From Coprinopsis marcescibilis (lineage: Eukaryota; Basidiomycota; Agaricomycetes; Agaricales; Psathyrellaceae): a stretch of 64,000 nucleotides of DNA. Below are positions 36,701-48,086 of this stretch, one piece after another. Position 1 is the stretch's first letter. Each line of letters opens with the position of its first letter. The notes beneath the pieces were generated by a model. That model was not told the origin of the DNA. It did not search any database and saw only the letters and a list, made by a program, of their open reading frames with translations. A program made the translations under genes and the position numbers. The DNA lies in NCBI GenBank assembly GCA_004369085.1, contig ML210221.1, positions 1-64,000 on the forward strand, in the 5' to 3' direction.

Positions 36701-39700
36701 TTGACGAACGTTGTTCCAACGGGACCCCTCGCAACAACTCATGATTTACCAAGATTATGATTATTTTCCACTCGGAAAATCCCGCACAAACGCATGCTTT
36801 CTGAATACCACCTGCTCCAACCCCGTTGCTCCCGCTGTTCTCGAGACGTTCGAGCGAGTTCGCCCTTTTCGTCTTCTCCATAAGCAACCGCAAAAGGCTC
36901 GGCGCGGAACCAAACGGCGGAATCGGGCACGGCGCATCAAAGCGCTTTGCCACGTGGGCCCGGAGCAACCCGATCGCGATTGGGTCAAACATCTCCATCT
37001 TGATTCAACTTGCCCGTACTGCCCTTACTTTTTCGTCCAGTATAAACCTTTGAATCTTCGCGGGTAACCTGACACGCATTCTCAAGGGCGATCAACTGAT
37101 TTCTCGTGCGGTTTCAGGTAAATTTACTCGACCATCTGTTACATCTCTTGCTTCCTGTTTAGAGAAAACTTACCGTGTGTAGGTTTTGGCTAGGATCTAA
37201 GCGAGGAGTAAGCCGGAAGATAATCAGCGTTGGAGCATGCAGCGCTTGGAAACAGCTGATGATCACATACGGTCGCATCGTATGGCAAGTCCAGTAGCGT
37301 GGCAAAAGTTCGGTAAATCCCAGCCAATCTGCAAAGGACATATGCACCTTCTGGAGGTTGTGCCTGCGGTAGATGGGACACCGTTAACAGCACCCCGTGA
37401 TCAACTGTATGCAACGTCGGCGTCAAACCAATCTTGTCGCCAAGCCTCTAGGACAAGCAAAATCTATCATTGCGGAGAAACTCAGCAACATTGGCCTAGA
37501 CAGACCGCGAGCAGCAGTTTATCCGGAACTAAAAGTCATGGTTTACTATGCTGAAAATGAACTGTCTATCGCTCTCCATGCAGAAAAGTTGGATCACGAT
37601 GGTCATCTCATCCTGACGTTTCTGGCATGTTCTCGCTTTCCCTCATTTCTCAACATTCAGCCAGTAACATTCAGCTTGCCAAAATAAATCCGGACCATCT
37701 CCTGGCTAAACTATGCACAACCAACACGCGACGCGTTTCGGAGCCATTCAATTTCTCCAGGTGCTGACGTCGTCCACCTTCGGTAGGCCAACAACATTCA
37801 CTTTTGCTCCGACCGTCATCTGCCACCGCGGTGCACTTCAGCTCTGGCAATTCAACTCCGAGAATCGACGTTGATCCCCAAGATGAAGACTGCTCAAAGC
37901 AGTAAGTACTTATCATGTCCTATCTGAATTCAATTCAGCGCGTTTACTCGGTCTTCTCGATTCTAAAACCCCCTTGTCGTTCTTGGGGTATCAATGGGAG
38001 TTTAAGGAACCACTGCCACGCCCCTCCCCATACCTCGATCAAGCCAGTCCGACCAAGTCCATGTTAGCCGGAAGATACGAAAAAGAAGCTCTTACCTCTT
38101 TCGTCGCGAAAACAGAGTATAGACTGGACAGCCGCCCTGCAGCTTATTGCCACAAATGACGGCATTATGCCTTCTTATCCACCTATCGCTTTACGATAGG
38201 CTCTTGTGAGTCTCATGTGTGGTCTCGTGGGTTCTGTACATATTCAAATCGTCTCACATGGCCACTCTAGGATTCTTGATAATACAACGATGGCAAGAAC
38301 TAGCTCTCATCAAGTCTTTCCAATACGGGAAATTGGGATGGCAGCGGCGCGATAAGACTTTTCGCATCGAAAAACCGTGCGTTTCTCGAGATTATGACGC
38401 ACCCCCTGTATCTGGCATCTCGAACGTGGTGCGCCTCATTCCCTGTCGACTTGCCCTAGATGGCAGGAGCGAAACAGAATCTAAACTATCTACCCACTGG
38501 CCGAAGCCTTTCCCAAGGGCAAATACTCGGAAATGGGGATGTCAACGAATGTTTAAGCCACATAGCCTGTCATCCCACACCACCGCTGCCAACATACCCG
38601 GATATCGTAGCGACCCGGGCGTCCACAGGCCAATATCTCTCCTTCCATTTTGCGTAGTCTGTTCAATGAATTGCAGATGCATAGTCCCAATGGTTTTACT
38701 CGGACATACAGGCAACGCGGTCCGTTACGTCGCTATAGCATACTCGCCTTCTTCAGTATGTGCTCTCGCCTCAGAATTGTGTGAGAGCATGGCGCTCAGG
38801 GAACTCCCCTTTGACATGATTGCCGCGGTCCTCGAAATCCACCATCCCTCTCAGCCCGCGCGTCAAGGATCCTACCCTCAAGGGCGCTAAGGACATACGC
38901 AACCATCACGCCTCAAGGCTATCTCTCCCAAATCATTCCGCTGGACAAAATCTTTTTTTACGGATGCAACCCCTCTTCCGGGTGCGCCCTTCCATTTTAG
39001 TCCAAGCTCATGATGAATTGAACGATGCGATAGGACTCTGCGATTGCGATTTTTTGCACACACTCACATATCATCGCGTTGCACTGCCATCTATCACTCG
39101 TTTTTATCTCCGCCACGGATGCACGGGTGGCTCTGGGACGATGACTGTGCCTTCTAGCCAAACTTTTGCGCCGGGCTTGCCTCTTTTGGTTTGAGTTGGA
39201 GGAACGAATCCAGTATCCATAATCAAACTTGCCATATGTTCCGCCCTCGACGTGTTCGGGGACTCGGAGTGCGATTTTCATCGCTTGCTATACCCGTGTT
39301 CTTGTCGGTGGCTTTTCTAAAACGAACGCTGGCTGTTCTTCGCCTTCCTCGCTGGATGGAATTCGATGGATGGATTCCAATTTCACCTGCTGCTGCTATA
39401 GATATCACGGCACTACGTAACAACCTCCCCATTTTTAATCTCCGAGAACACTGAGACACAACGGATCCAGACGGAATGACCAAGGAATGACGCATCTGGC
39501 CCCGTCTCTCACGAGTTCTATAGAAAGGCGCACACTTAAATAACTTTTAGCAAACGAATGGTTCACTCTTTCTTTTTCAGTCCCCAGTCTGTTGTCTCAG
39601 CAGACCACAGATGAATTGATCCTAAATCTGCCAGAGATATTTCTGTCCAGCCGAGTACCTATGAATAACACAAACTTCATCACCGCGAATAATCCACGCA

Positions 39701-40668
39701 TCCAGCAATTCCAAAAGGAAAGAAGCGCCCGTAAAGGTCGCCAATCCGGGTTGACTCGGCGGTCTGCTCCTGAAAGCTCCTCGGCTAATGTCTTATCTTT
39801 GACTCAACTGGCGTTTTTATCTCCACAGCCAGCGCAACGAGGCATTCCAGGACGTCTTCTATCAGTCCCCCTCCCGGTTCTTCCAACCAATCGTCCTGCA
39901 CTCGAATGATCGCCGCGCAACCAATCCAAGCCACAGGCCTGTCTGGGCTTCGGTCGATCGACCAACCCCCTTTTTGGGTGCCTCGTTGCCTTACCAGGCT
40001 CCTTCAATTCAAGTCCTTGGACTAACCACGATGTACAGACTGAAACAGAACCCTCTGCCCACAGCGAGCACCAGGCTTCCGCAGCGCGTGGCTCTACGCT
40101 GTGGCATGCCTATGTCCCTCACAGGCTTTAACGCCACCGCAGATGCCAGTGATGCGGCCGTGCAAAAGTAGTGAATACCTTTCCCGAGATTACCTGTGAG
40201 TAGACACGGACGCTGATGGGCTTCTATTTTAACTTGGTTCGTTCCCATGTTGCACATACCACCGCTCTAAGTTGATCATTAAATTGGGGGCACATACGTG
40301 TGGGCTTCATGGTATGTCATGCTCGGGTCGCGACGGAGGATCGAAGTACACGGAGGCAGACCGAAGCTTACAGCAGCCTTACTGATGCAGCATCAGTGTA
40401 TTATTTTCACACTAGTCCCAACGACAATCGCCATGCATCACTAGGGAGATCCACAGTGGCCCCATGACAAAGTAGGCAAGGTTTGCTATTGAATTTAACA
40501 ACATCTCCTATGAGATCGGCTCTGTCTCGTCGTTAGCTTCCGCAGCGGCACACACATCGGACTTCCGACTTGGACTAGACTAAGCGCCCAAACACAAAAA
40601 GTAAAGCCAGTCTGCATGCCTCCTTTAGTGCTTACGTGCCACTAGTATACATTTGTGCTTAAACTAAT
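33701..40668. other. Longest gene-poor stretch of the window
   Basis: Almost 7 kb. Short open frames occur throughout but nearly all lack domain or splice support. Part of 37.4-38.9 kb resembles a decayed WD40 gene and is listed separately. A 105-codon frame at 39592-39909 (+) is unassigned. No tRNA, terminal repeats or transposase motifs were recognised. Confidence 0.4.
37397..38890 (+). pseudogene. Possible WD40-repeat gene remnant
   Basis: Adjacent segments in different frames resemble a WD40 protein. One frame (38460-38657) reads ILGNGDVNECLSHIACHP then PDIVATRASTGQYLSFHFA. Just downstream, another frame reads MVLLGHTGNAVRYVAIAYSPSSVCALASE, close to a GH...SP...LAS repeat core, but the expected WD end is degraded. 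Upstream, 37409-37625 has protein-like sequence (AKSIIAEKLSNIGLDRPRAAVYPELKVMVYY). Stops and frame changes between the segments are not explained by normal introns. The resemblance is by eye only. Confidence 0.25.
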
Positions 40669-41573
40669 TCATTTCCTTCCTCGAGGTTTCATTGTGGACC
40701 TAATCGCGGGTCGGCGTGTGTTTGGTTTGGCGCGCCGTTGACTCGGACCCGTTTTGGGTGGTGGATTGCCTTTCTTAGCCACTGCAGAACCCTTCTTCCC
40801 AGCTTTGCGCACGCATGTCGTCCTAGAATCATGTAAGTCAACATGAGAAAGTAAAAAGTTATAGACACACTTTTTACCGCCAAGTGCCCTCGTCGTGACA
40901 CTAGAGGACCCCGGCTCGCAAAACACTCCTACCGACGTGTCTAGTAATAAATAGTAAGCAAGGAAGCAGCAAATGCACAATTGGAATCGACTAACCGCTC
41001 ATATCTTTGACTAATTGTGCCAACTTGGCCGCGGTGACTCGAGGAACTGCCACTTCTGGCTGCCCTGCTTTACGCACCGTCCACCGCTTTAAATGTGTTC
41101 CGGATACGGTAGCAGGGGTTTCCAGAGAGATATCCCCGGCAACATCTGGAGCATAGTTTGACGCTGGAAGACGGCGCCCATTCCCCAACAGCTTATTGCT
41201 GATCATGGCAACTCTGTACGTGTTGTCCCCATTGGAACCAAGGACGATGCCTGGGTGGATTAGCGAGCTTTTCTGCAAAGATCCATAAGTAAATGTGCGT
41301 GAAAACAAGTAACTAGCGACTCACGCTTCCGGGCTGGAAATGTTTCGACCGGCCGCCGACGACATCTCCTGCCTGGAACACTATCGCAGCTGGTGCTGGC
41401 GGGACCGTAACAGCGTTGGTTCTCGGAGACGATCGAGGTTTGGTCTTTCCATTGGAGGAACGAGATGTAAAGCCTGAAGCTGCAACGGGTCTTGCAGCTA
41501 CTAGCTGGGCAAAGGAAGAAAGCTCAAGGATGAAGAGCAGAACTATCGGGATTTTGAGGTTCATGAGACGCAT
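40669..41573 (-). CDS. Secreted protein with basic C-terminal tail, function unknown
   Basis: Exons 41573-41325, 41272-40996, 40940-40871 and 40822-40669 give about 249 aa. The signal peptide is MRLMNLKIPIVLLFILELSSFAQLVAA, followed by a basic Ser-rich stretch. The globular part spans the first junction: IVFQAGDVVGGRSKHFQPGS, KSSLIHPGIVLGSNGDNTYRVAMISN, then NYAPDVAGDISLETPATVSGTHLKRW. This looks like a small beta-rich domain common in secreted proteins of agaricomycetes, but I cannot name it. The tail is strongly basic (KKGSAVAKKGNPPPK to MKPRGRK). Exon 3 donor choice (AAAAA then gtgtgt) was made because it keeps the basic tail in frame; the alternative gives an unrelated tail. Confidence 0.6.
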
Positions 41574-42067
41574 GGCTTCGGCTTATTGATTGATGCTTTG
41601 GGATATGATTGATGGAGGAGACTCGGAACGAGAATGGCGACGCCTGTGCCACGAGATTCGACCAGCGAATTCCTAGGGATGAGGAGACCAGCTCCAAGGT
41701 AAGTGAGTCTTGCTCTGAATGGGATGAGCTCAACCCTCCTGCCACTTTATACCGTACATCATTATTGCAATGATCAGCTACAGTACAGCCCGTTCCCACA
41801 GGCTCCGTCACTGATTCAAATATCAGCTTCTTCCGATTTTCCAGATGAACATAAGAATACCGTATATTCTCTATCATAGTCTACATACCTATTTTACACT
41901 CAACTCCTTCAGATGTACTGCCCAAGCGCTCAAGTGCACACAATTGCCTAGTAGCGAAAGTGTGTGGGTTACTAGGATGCCATCAAACATTGCCATCAAT
42001 AACGGTGTAAACAGTATGTAATCCAATTCTGTGACAAGGTTGACCTCAACTTTATGGCCTAGCCGCG
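41574..42067. other. Intergenic, divergent promoter region
   Basis: Shared upstream region of the divergent secreted-protein gene and ATG12. No gene is seen. Confidence 0.45.
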
Positions 42068-42664
42068 ATGGCGACCTCAAATACCACATCTCGAGCGACA
42101 AATCACACGATGGGAGAACATTCAGAACAATTTGAAGAAGCCCTCAAGGCTCTGGACGTTTACAAGAACAAGGATGTCTCGAAAGGTACACACATGATCG
42201 CCCTGGCCAAGCATCCGAAGAAACTGACCCAAATCTCCAGTCGTTGTCAGGTTCAAAGCAGTGGGGAACGCTCCTATCATGAAGCAGAACTTCTACAAGA
42301 TTACAGCTTCGAATCGCTTTCAAGCTGTGATACATTTCCTGCGGAAGGAGCTGGGTTGGACTTCTGGGGAACCCTTGGTGCGTGTCTGTCCTTCTTTGCG
42401 ACTGGGTACCACTGACTCCAGTGTGTTTGCACAGTTCACGTACATCAATCTATCGTTTTCACCGGCCCCTGACGATACGGTAGCCAACCTGTTCAAAGTA
42501 GATCTTCAGTTGTTGTGCCGGTTGATTTACTGACTGTGGTCGCACCATAGGCATGCGGTACGGATGGGCATTTAATTGTGAATTACAGGTATGTTTGACC
42601 GCTTGTGTATCTTCCGTTCGCCAGCGCTGATCTTCGAGATAGTACAACCCAAGCATGGGGCTGA
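42068..42664 (+). CDS. ATG12: Ubiquitin-like autophagy protein Atg12
   Basis: Exons 42068-42185, 42241-42377, 42435-42497, 42551-42588 and 42643-42664 give about 125 aa. The N-terminal 40 residues are polar. The ubiquitin-like fold then reads [75 protein letters not shown]. The protein ends directly at the conserved glycine used for conjugation to a lysine of Atg5, so no protease maturation is needed, as is known for Atg12. It acts in the Atg12-Atg5-Atg16 E3-like complex in autophagosome formation. The final exon has only 22 nt and encodes the critical C-terminus. Confidence 0.95.
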
Positions 42665-43053
42665 GAAGCTGTTGAAGAACCTTTGGCAATATATATAACA
42701 TAGAGCCGACCACAGTAATCCAAGCCGCATCGTACGTCTCCACACATTTGTGCCTGTTCGAAGCTGACAATACAATGCAGCGCCGAGAATAGGCTTATGT
42801 GAGAGCCTCAAGGCTTCATGTGTCTTTGTTTAAGGCTTCGGCAAGATTCATAGGCGATGTCGTTGTGTATTCTCGAGCGGGCATCGGAGCTATGGTTGTC
42901 TGATCTCTATCCACCAACATATTTACCTCAAATCGTATCAGCTACTCTGAGGAGCGTCCGGGTCGTACCGATCAACCAAAGCGAACAGAAAGCTTCTGAT
43001 GAAAGTATTTATTCGTTTATCAACACAGCCGAGATACACACATCCATGTTTGT
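42665..43053. other. Intergenic between convergent ATG12 and TMA22
   Basis: Presumed 3' UTRs of the two convergent genes. No further gene is seen. Confidence 0.4.
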
Positions 43054-43883
43054 CTATTCCCCCTTCTTCTTCTTGACCTCCACAATCTCGACGTTGTCGA
43101 TCGGGATCCCCTTCAACACACCAGCACCAGCCTCAATCAGATCATATATCTCGTCTGCTACATCTCCTTGCACCGTGATCTCATCTTCCCCTGCCGGACT
43201 TTTCGTGACTGAGGAACCAGTTGCGAATTTAGAAGCGAACTGCTTTGCAGCCTTCTTGAGCTCGATGGAGAACTTTTCAAGGCCGTGGATCACCGTAACG
43301 TGCTTTCGCTTCGTCCGCTCAATTCGCTTGATTGTCACCTACATCCCCGTTAATCCAATTGTTCATTCTGCGAAGAGAGTAACAAGCACACCTGAGAAGA
43401 TAGTTTTTTCTTCAAGTCTGCCTCTGCCTTAGCTTCAGCCTTTGCCTCTTTCTTTGCAATGTCCTTCTCCAATTTAGCCTGAGCTTCCAGGCTTATCGTG
43501 CCCAATCTGGCAGCGAGTCCCTCTACACAGGCATAGCCGAGGGTCAGTTATCCATATTACAAGGTTTTGGGGTTTCGGGCCAATCAAAAGGATCCAGTGC
43601 TTACCTTCTGAATAGAACTTGTTAAATAGATCAGGATGAGCTTCCTTCAGCCACTCCTTGCATCGTGTAATATGGGATCCAAATTCGCAATATTCAGGCG
43701 GCCACGAGCATACTAGATCGCTGCATGTAATTGGCCATGGTCTGTTAATTGCAAGAGTTGTTGAAGCCCACCTCCACAGTACAGAAGTTCTACTGGTTGC
43801 CTTGGTTCAACAATAGGGGCAGTTTCAGCCTCTGGAGCACTGGCGGCTGGCGGTGGGGGAGATGCTGCTCGCTTCTTAGGCAT
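43054..43883 (-). CDS. TMA22: Tma22/DENR-type translation factor with SUI1 domain
   Basis: Exons 43883-43772, 43712-43605, 43522-43392 and 43338-43054 give about 211 aa. The N-terminus contains the cysteine-rich DENR segment across the first junction (VELLYCGVCSWPPEYCEFG) and CKEWLKEAHPDLFNKFYSE. The middle is a charged Lys/Ala/Glu helix (IAKKEAKAEAKAEADLKKK). The C-terminal SUI1/eIF1-like domain covers exon 4 (KRKHVTVIHGLEKFSIELKKAAKQFASKFATG and GDVADEIYDLI). DENR/Tma22 pairs with MCT-1/Tma20 to recycle 40S subunits and assist reinitiation. The family match is complete along the protein. Confidence 0.92.
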
Positions 43884-46800
43884 GTCGTGATGACCGTTCT
43901 GGTCAAGGCGTATGGAGCCCGATAAGATAAGATTTCACTAATCAGTTATCTGCTTTATTTGGCAACACCGTTGGATCCAAAGAAGTGGAGCCAAAGCCCC
44001 TATTCACTGCTCTTGACCACCCTCTCCGTCGTTCGCGAGACAGAGCCTGCCGCAGTTCTTGTACAATCCCCAGGTTTCCCCAAGCTTGGGACAACTGTGA
44101 CCCTACGGTCGAATGACACCGTAAACCTTATCAAAGGCCGCAAGCTGCAATCTCTATTATAACAGAGATATTTGATTATGGGGGATGGCTACCGTTCTAA
44201 TCATGACTCGGCAGCGTCAAATTCGAGGGTGGCTTTGGACTCTGTCAACAAAGGAATTTACCGGGGACATGGCTAGTGGTACAAAGTATCTAGGAACTCA
44301 TACAAATGGGCTTCAGGCAACCCCTTTCGACTTGTGCCTTCTTCCCGGGAAAAAACGCATACTGGGTGCATCACGATCGCCGCTGGCGAACATACACACT
44401 ACCTCGAAGCAAGCAGCAAGAGAATCGTCGGAGAGGCTCAATGATTACCCTCGCTTAACTGATTTATATCTCGAAATTCCCTCACTCCGAGTGGAATCAT
44501 GCTTTCCCCAACGCCTTTCAAGTCAGGTAATTGACTGTCCTAATGCATGTCTTGAGAAGGAATAACACGAAGGCTAATTGCACCACAGCACTGGTTAAAC
44601 TCTGGGGTGCTAACCAATAACTCGGCGTTCTGTGGCGATGGCACCGCACACGACATGTGTTGCATGCCCTGAGTCCATTGTACAACCGTAGGTGACTTTC
44701 AGCACCTCTCTATCCTTTCAAGGACATTAACCCTTCTCCGTGTGTCTCCAGGGAATCTCGCAGCATATACAAGCATCGATTGACGGCAACTAAACGAGGA
44801 ATCCAAAAGGCAATCAACGATGGATCTCTCATCTGACGATGTGACGTCGCGAAGAATTCGTACATGGGTGATCAGCGCTCAGCAATGGCTTCTTCCAATA
44901 TCACGATTAGACGCATGTTGGCGTCAACTGACATTAATTGTGTGAGGACAAAGAACCCAAAGAAATGCTTATGTGCTCTCCAAATAACACTTTCTTTTCT
45001 TTCCAGACTATATAGGCTTCTATCCTCTTTCTCTGAACGGACGATATCTTCATCCATCATACGATTCATTTGAAGGTGGCATTCCACGTTCTTTATCGCG
45101 AAAGAGAATTGTCAAGACAAACGAATCGGCCTACACGGTGCTGTCTTCTGATCATTCTAGGGTAGTTCTTGCAATGGCAGCAACACGGACGCGTGCATTC
45201 CAGGCGACAGAAGCCCATGTCGGTCTTCGAATCGACAAAGGAAGCCCTTGACAGCTCAATTCTAGGGTCAGTGACACAGAATGGGCACCGAGCGGCTCGG
45301 AGCCGCTCTGCTTTGTCCCGCTTCACACCCAAACGGTCTTCTCGACTCTAGTCAAGTCACTTCCTGATTATGCTCTAGGGCAAGCCCCGGCATGCAAACG
45401 CATGTAATGTGGAGTCTGAAAGTATGTTTCTCGTGATCAATTCAATCCGGAACCACGCCTGCACTGCGAAGCAGAACGCGAAACAATTCGAATCGCTTGG
45501 CCAGGGGCACCCGCTAATAAACAATATAAACGCGGTAAATCAACTTCGATATGCCTTGGACAGCGGCACGCTGAAAGTGCATGTTTGATATGATCGATCC
45601 CTCCCATGTTCGTCCCGCTATGAAGAAGACGGTCACGGACAACGGTAACTGTGCGTCGAGGTCCTGCCGAGCTCGGAATATGAAGGTGGCAGTGGGCTTG
45701 GGAAAGATCGCAGCCTTGGTTGTCCCTAATTAGTCCCTCCTGCCTATAATTCCAGAGGGGTACAACTGATGAGGTTAGGACGGCTGATACAAGTTTCGAA
45801 TGCTAATCGATTGCCCACTGGTCTGCGTAGCGCCCTTCTCGCATGGTCTGGATGGGTCCTTCTGATCATCAAGAATCTGAAAGCACTCCTCGCACGAGTC
45901 TTACTACCAAAGCAGTTCCCCGCCTGTGATTAAAGGAGACGGGCATAGGGCATAGTAATTGACGATTGTTATGGCGTCAGCTCTGAAAATCCCAATTAAT
46001 TCGATGGAAAGAGAAGAGTGCCCGGGCTATATAACTCCGATAACGTTCGCTTTCTTATCTAACTTCAACAAGATACAATCCATAATCTATCTCACAATAA
46101 GTGAAGCAGGAAACTGTCGAGACATTGCAAGGAGACTCCAAATACATGCGATGCGTATACCGTAGCCGGGACCCGTTCGATTTATCGTGAATTGACTTCG
46201 CTCGCTCCAACATACGAAATCTGGGGTTAGAAATAACCTATTGGGATGTATGAAAGAGCTGCACAGCACATTCCGAGTCGCAGGTAACGTTTCGGAAGAG
46301 TTAATCAAGAAGGAAAATGCGATTTATTACCGGCAAGCTGCGTGAAACTGGACAGAGTTGGGTACCCAAGAGAAACCACGGCAAACGGCCCTTGAACGCG
46401 GATAGGCGACGGAGGGTTTAACGCTTAACAGTAGTCCGGTCTGGAATTGAATACCGACGCAACGCTGGGAGAGTTGCAGGGTCAACTACATGTCCCAGCC
46501 AATTGAGTGTTGGGGAGCTTATACGATGTGAAAAGGTACTTTCTATGCGCGAGCAATTAATCTGTGTGACCGACGACAACTCGTAGGACACCCGTTGTCG
46601 GGTACATACCACAGATCACCGTAAGGAACCTATATGCTGGATACATTTGTTGGCAGCCAATTCACTCATCCCATGATGATCGAGCAGTGAGAGGAATCTG
46701 ATGGGTTGAGATGGTGGATACAGTAAACAAGTCCATCTCCTCTCGAAGGCTGAGAAACGATTTATATCACCGCCGGAGGAGTAGGACACATGATAGATCC

Positions 46801-48086
46801 CAATGCTGAACAGTTTAAGGGAGGATGCGCTGTCTGGTAATTGGCCTGCCCATTTAGCCACGCGATGTCAATTACCATAACCCCAGACAGAAAGCTCGCG
46901 TGGATAGCCGCAACTTGTTTCGGAGATTTCCAGCACATCCAGACGGTCTACATTACCACCGAGTACATCCAGCATCGGTGAGAAAGACGAGGGCAGAGCG
47001 GTGGGCAAGTTTACAGTCGTTAGTCTAGGCAACAATTAATGCGAGCGCAAAACTCCGGGAACTTATGCTCTCTCACTGGGTTGTCGTTGCCAGGTCGTGA
47101 GCGTTCACACTGGGCCAGATTGAGTGAGGTCTTGACCAAAGAATAGTCCGGAGAGGGAGAAAATACGGGCAGAACCGTACCGGAGGATTACACCGACGGT
47201 TCCGAGACTCAGAGAATCTACTAAGTATGAAGCCGACACCAAGAAGCGGAAAAACTACACATTCAAGCAACCAGAACTGTTCATGGGGCGGATGAGACAT
47301 ATTCGGAATGTGTGGCGGATGTAAACCAAACTTTAGAGTTTCAAGGTTGTGAAAAATCATTGGATTGAAACAGATTGTAACTTGGTGGCTGATGCGTGTG
47401 AGCCTGTATGGAGGAAAGGTGCCCCATGAAGGGAAGTACCGATACCGGGGTAAAGATTCCCTCGCGTTAAACAAGAGCGCCGTTTTCCAAGTACGCCCTT
47501 GCCAAAAGGAGCCAGACTTTAGAAGGAGAAGGTTGGAACTTGCTCCCAGTGGAACTCGGGAGAATATTGCGAGATAGGAAAACAAAAAGGGATATGCATC
47601 CGTAGAATGTACGAACCGGGGTTATTGGGGTGCAGTACCGAATGCCCTCTGCATCCAGGGACTCCACTTAATTCAACATTTAAAGCTTGCGCGACCAATC
47701 GCAACAGATAACCGAGGAATATTTCCAACAGAAGTTCGTAAACCCATCCATCACAGTACCAGGATGCCCGTTGGGCTCCTTCGCTGATGGAAATTCAATA
47801 AAGGGCACAATTGAGTCCATGATTACTCACCACATCGCCTCATGGCTCGAGGGCAACTCAATGGAACGAGAGAAGGGAATAGCGACACGAGTGAAAGGTG
47901 GACTGACCGGCTATTGTTCCGAGACGAAGGTCTTGCGAACCAGAGTTGAAGTAAATCCGATGCCATTATCAATGATTCAGAAAAGACCTGGGATTCAACT
48001 AAACGCGAACCAAACATAAAGTCAAACCGAGTTGCAATAAATAAGAACTATGGTCTGTTGAAGACGATCCTAGCTATTGCAGAAGC
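43884..48086. other. Gene-poor interval
   Basis: About 4.2 kb with no supported gene. A minus-strand frame at 45093-45332 is Cys-rich (AARCPFCVTDP, CTRPCCCHCKNYPR) and could be a relic of a zinc-binding protein, but it lacks context. Other frames look random. Confidence 0.4.

Noticed and set aside
38219..38890. 223-codon open frame taken as a complete gene
   Set aside because: Only parts look protein-like, and the WD40-like pieces lie in different frames. It is treated as a possible relic, not an intact CDS.
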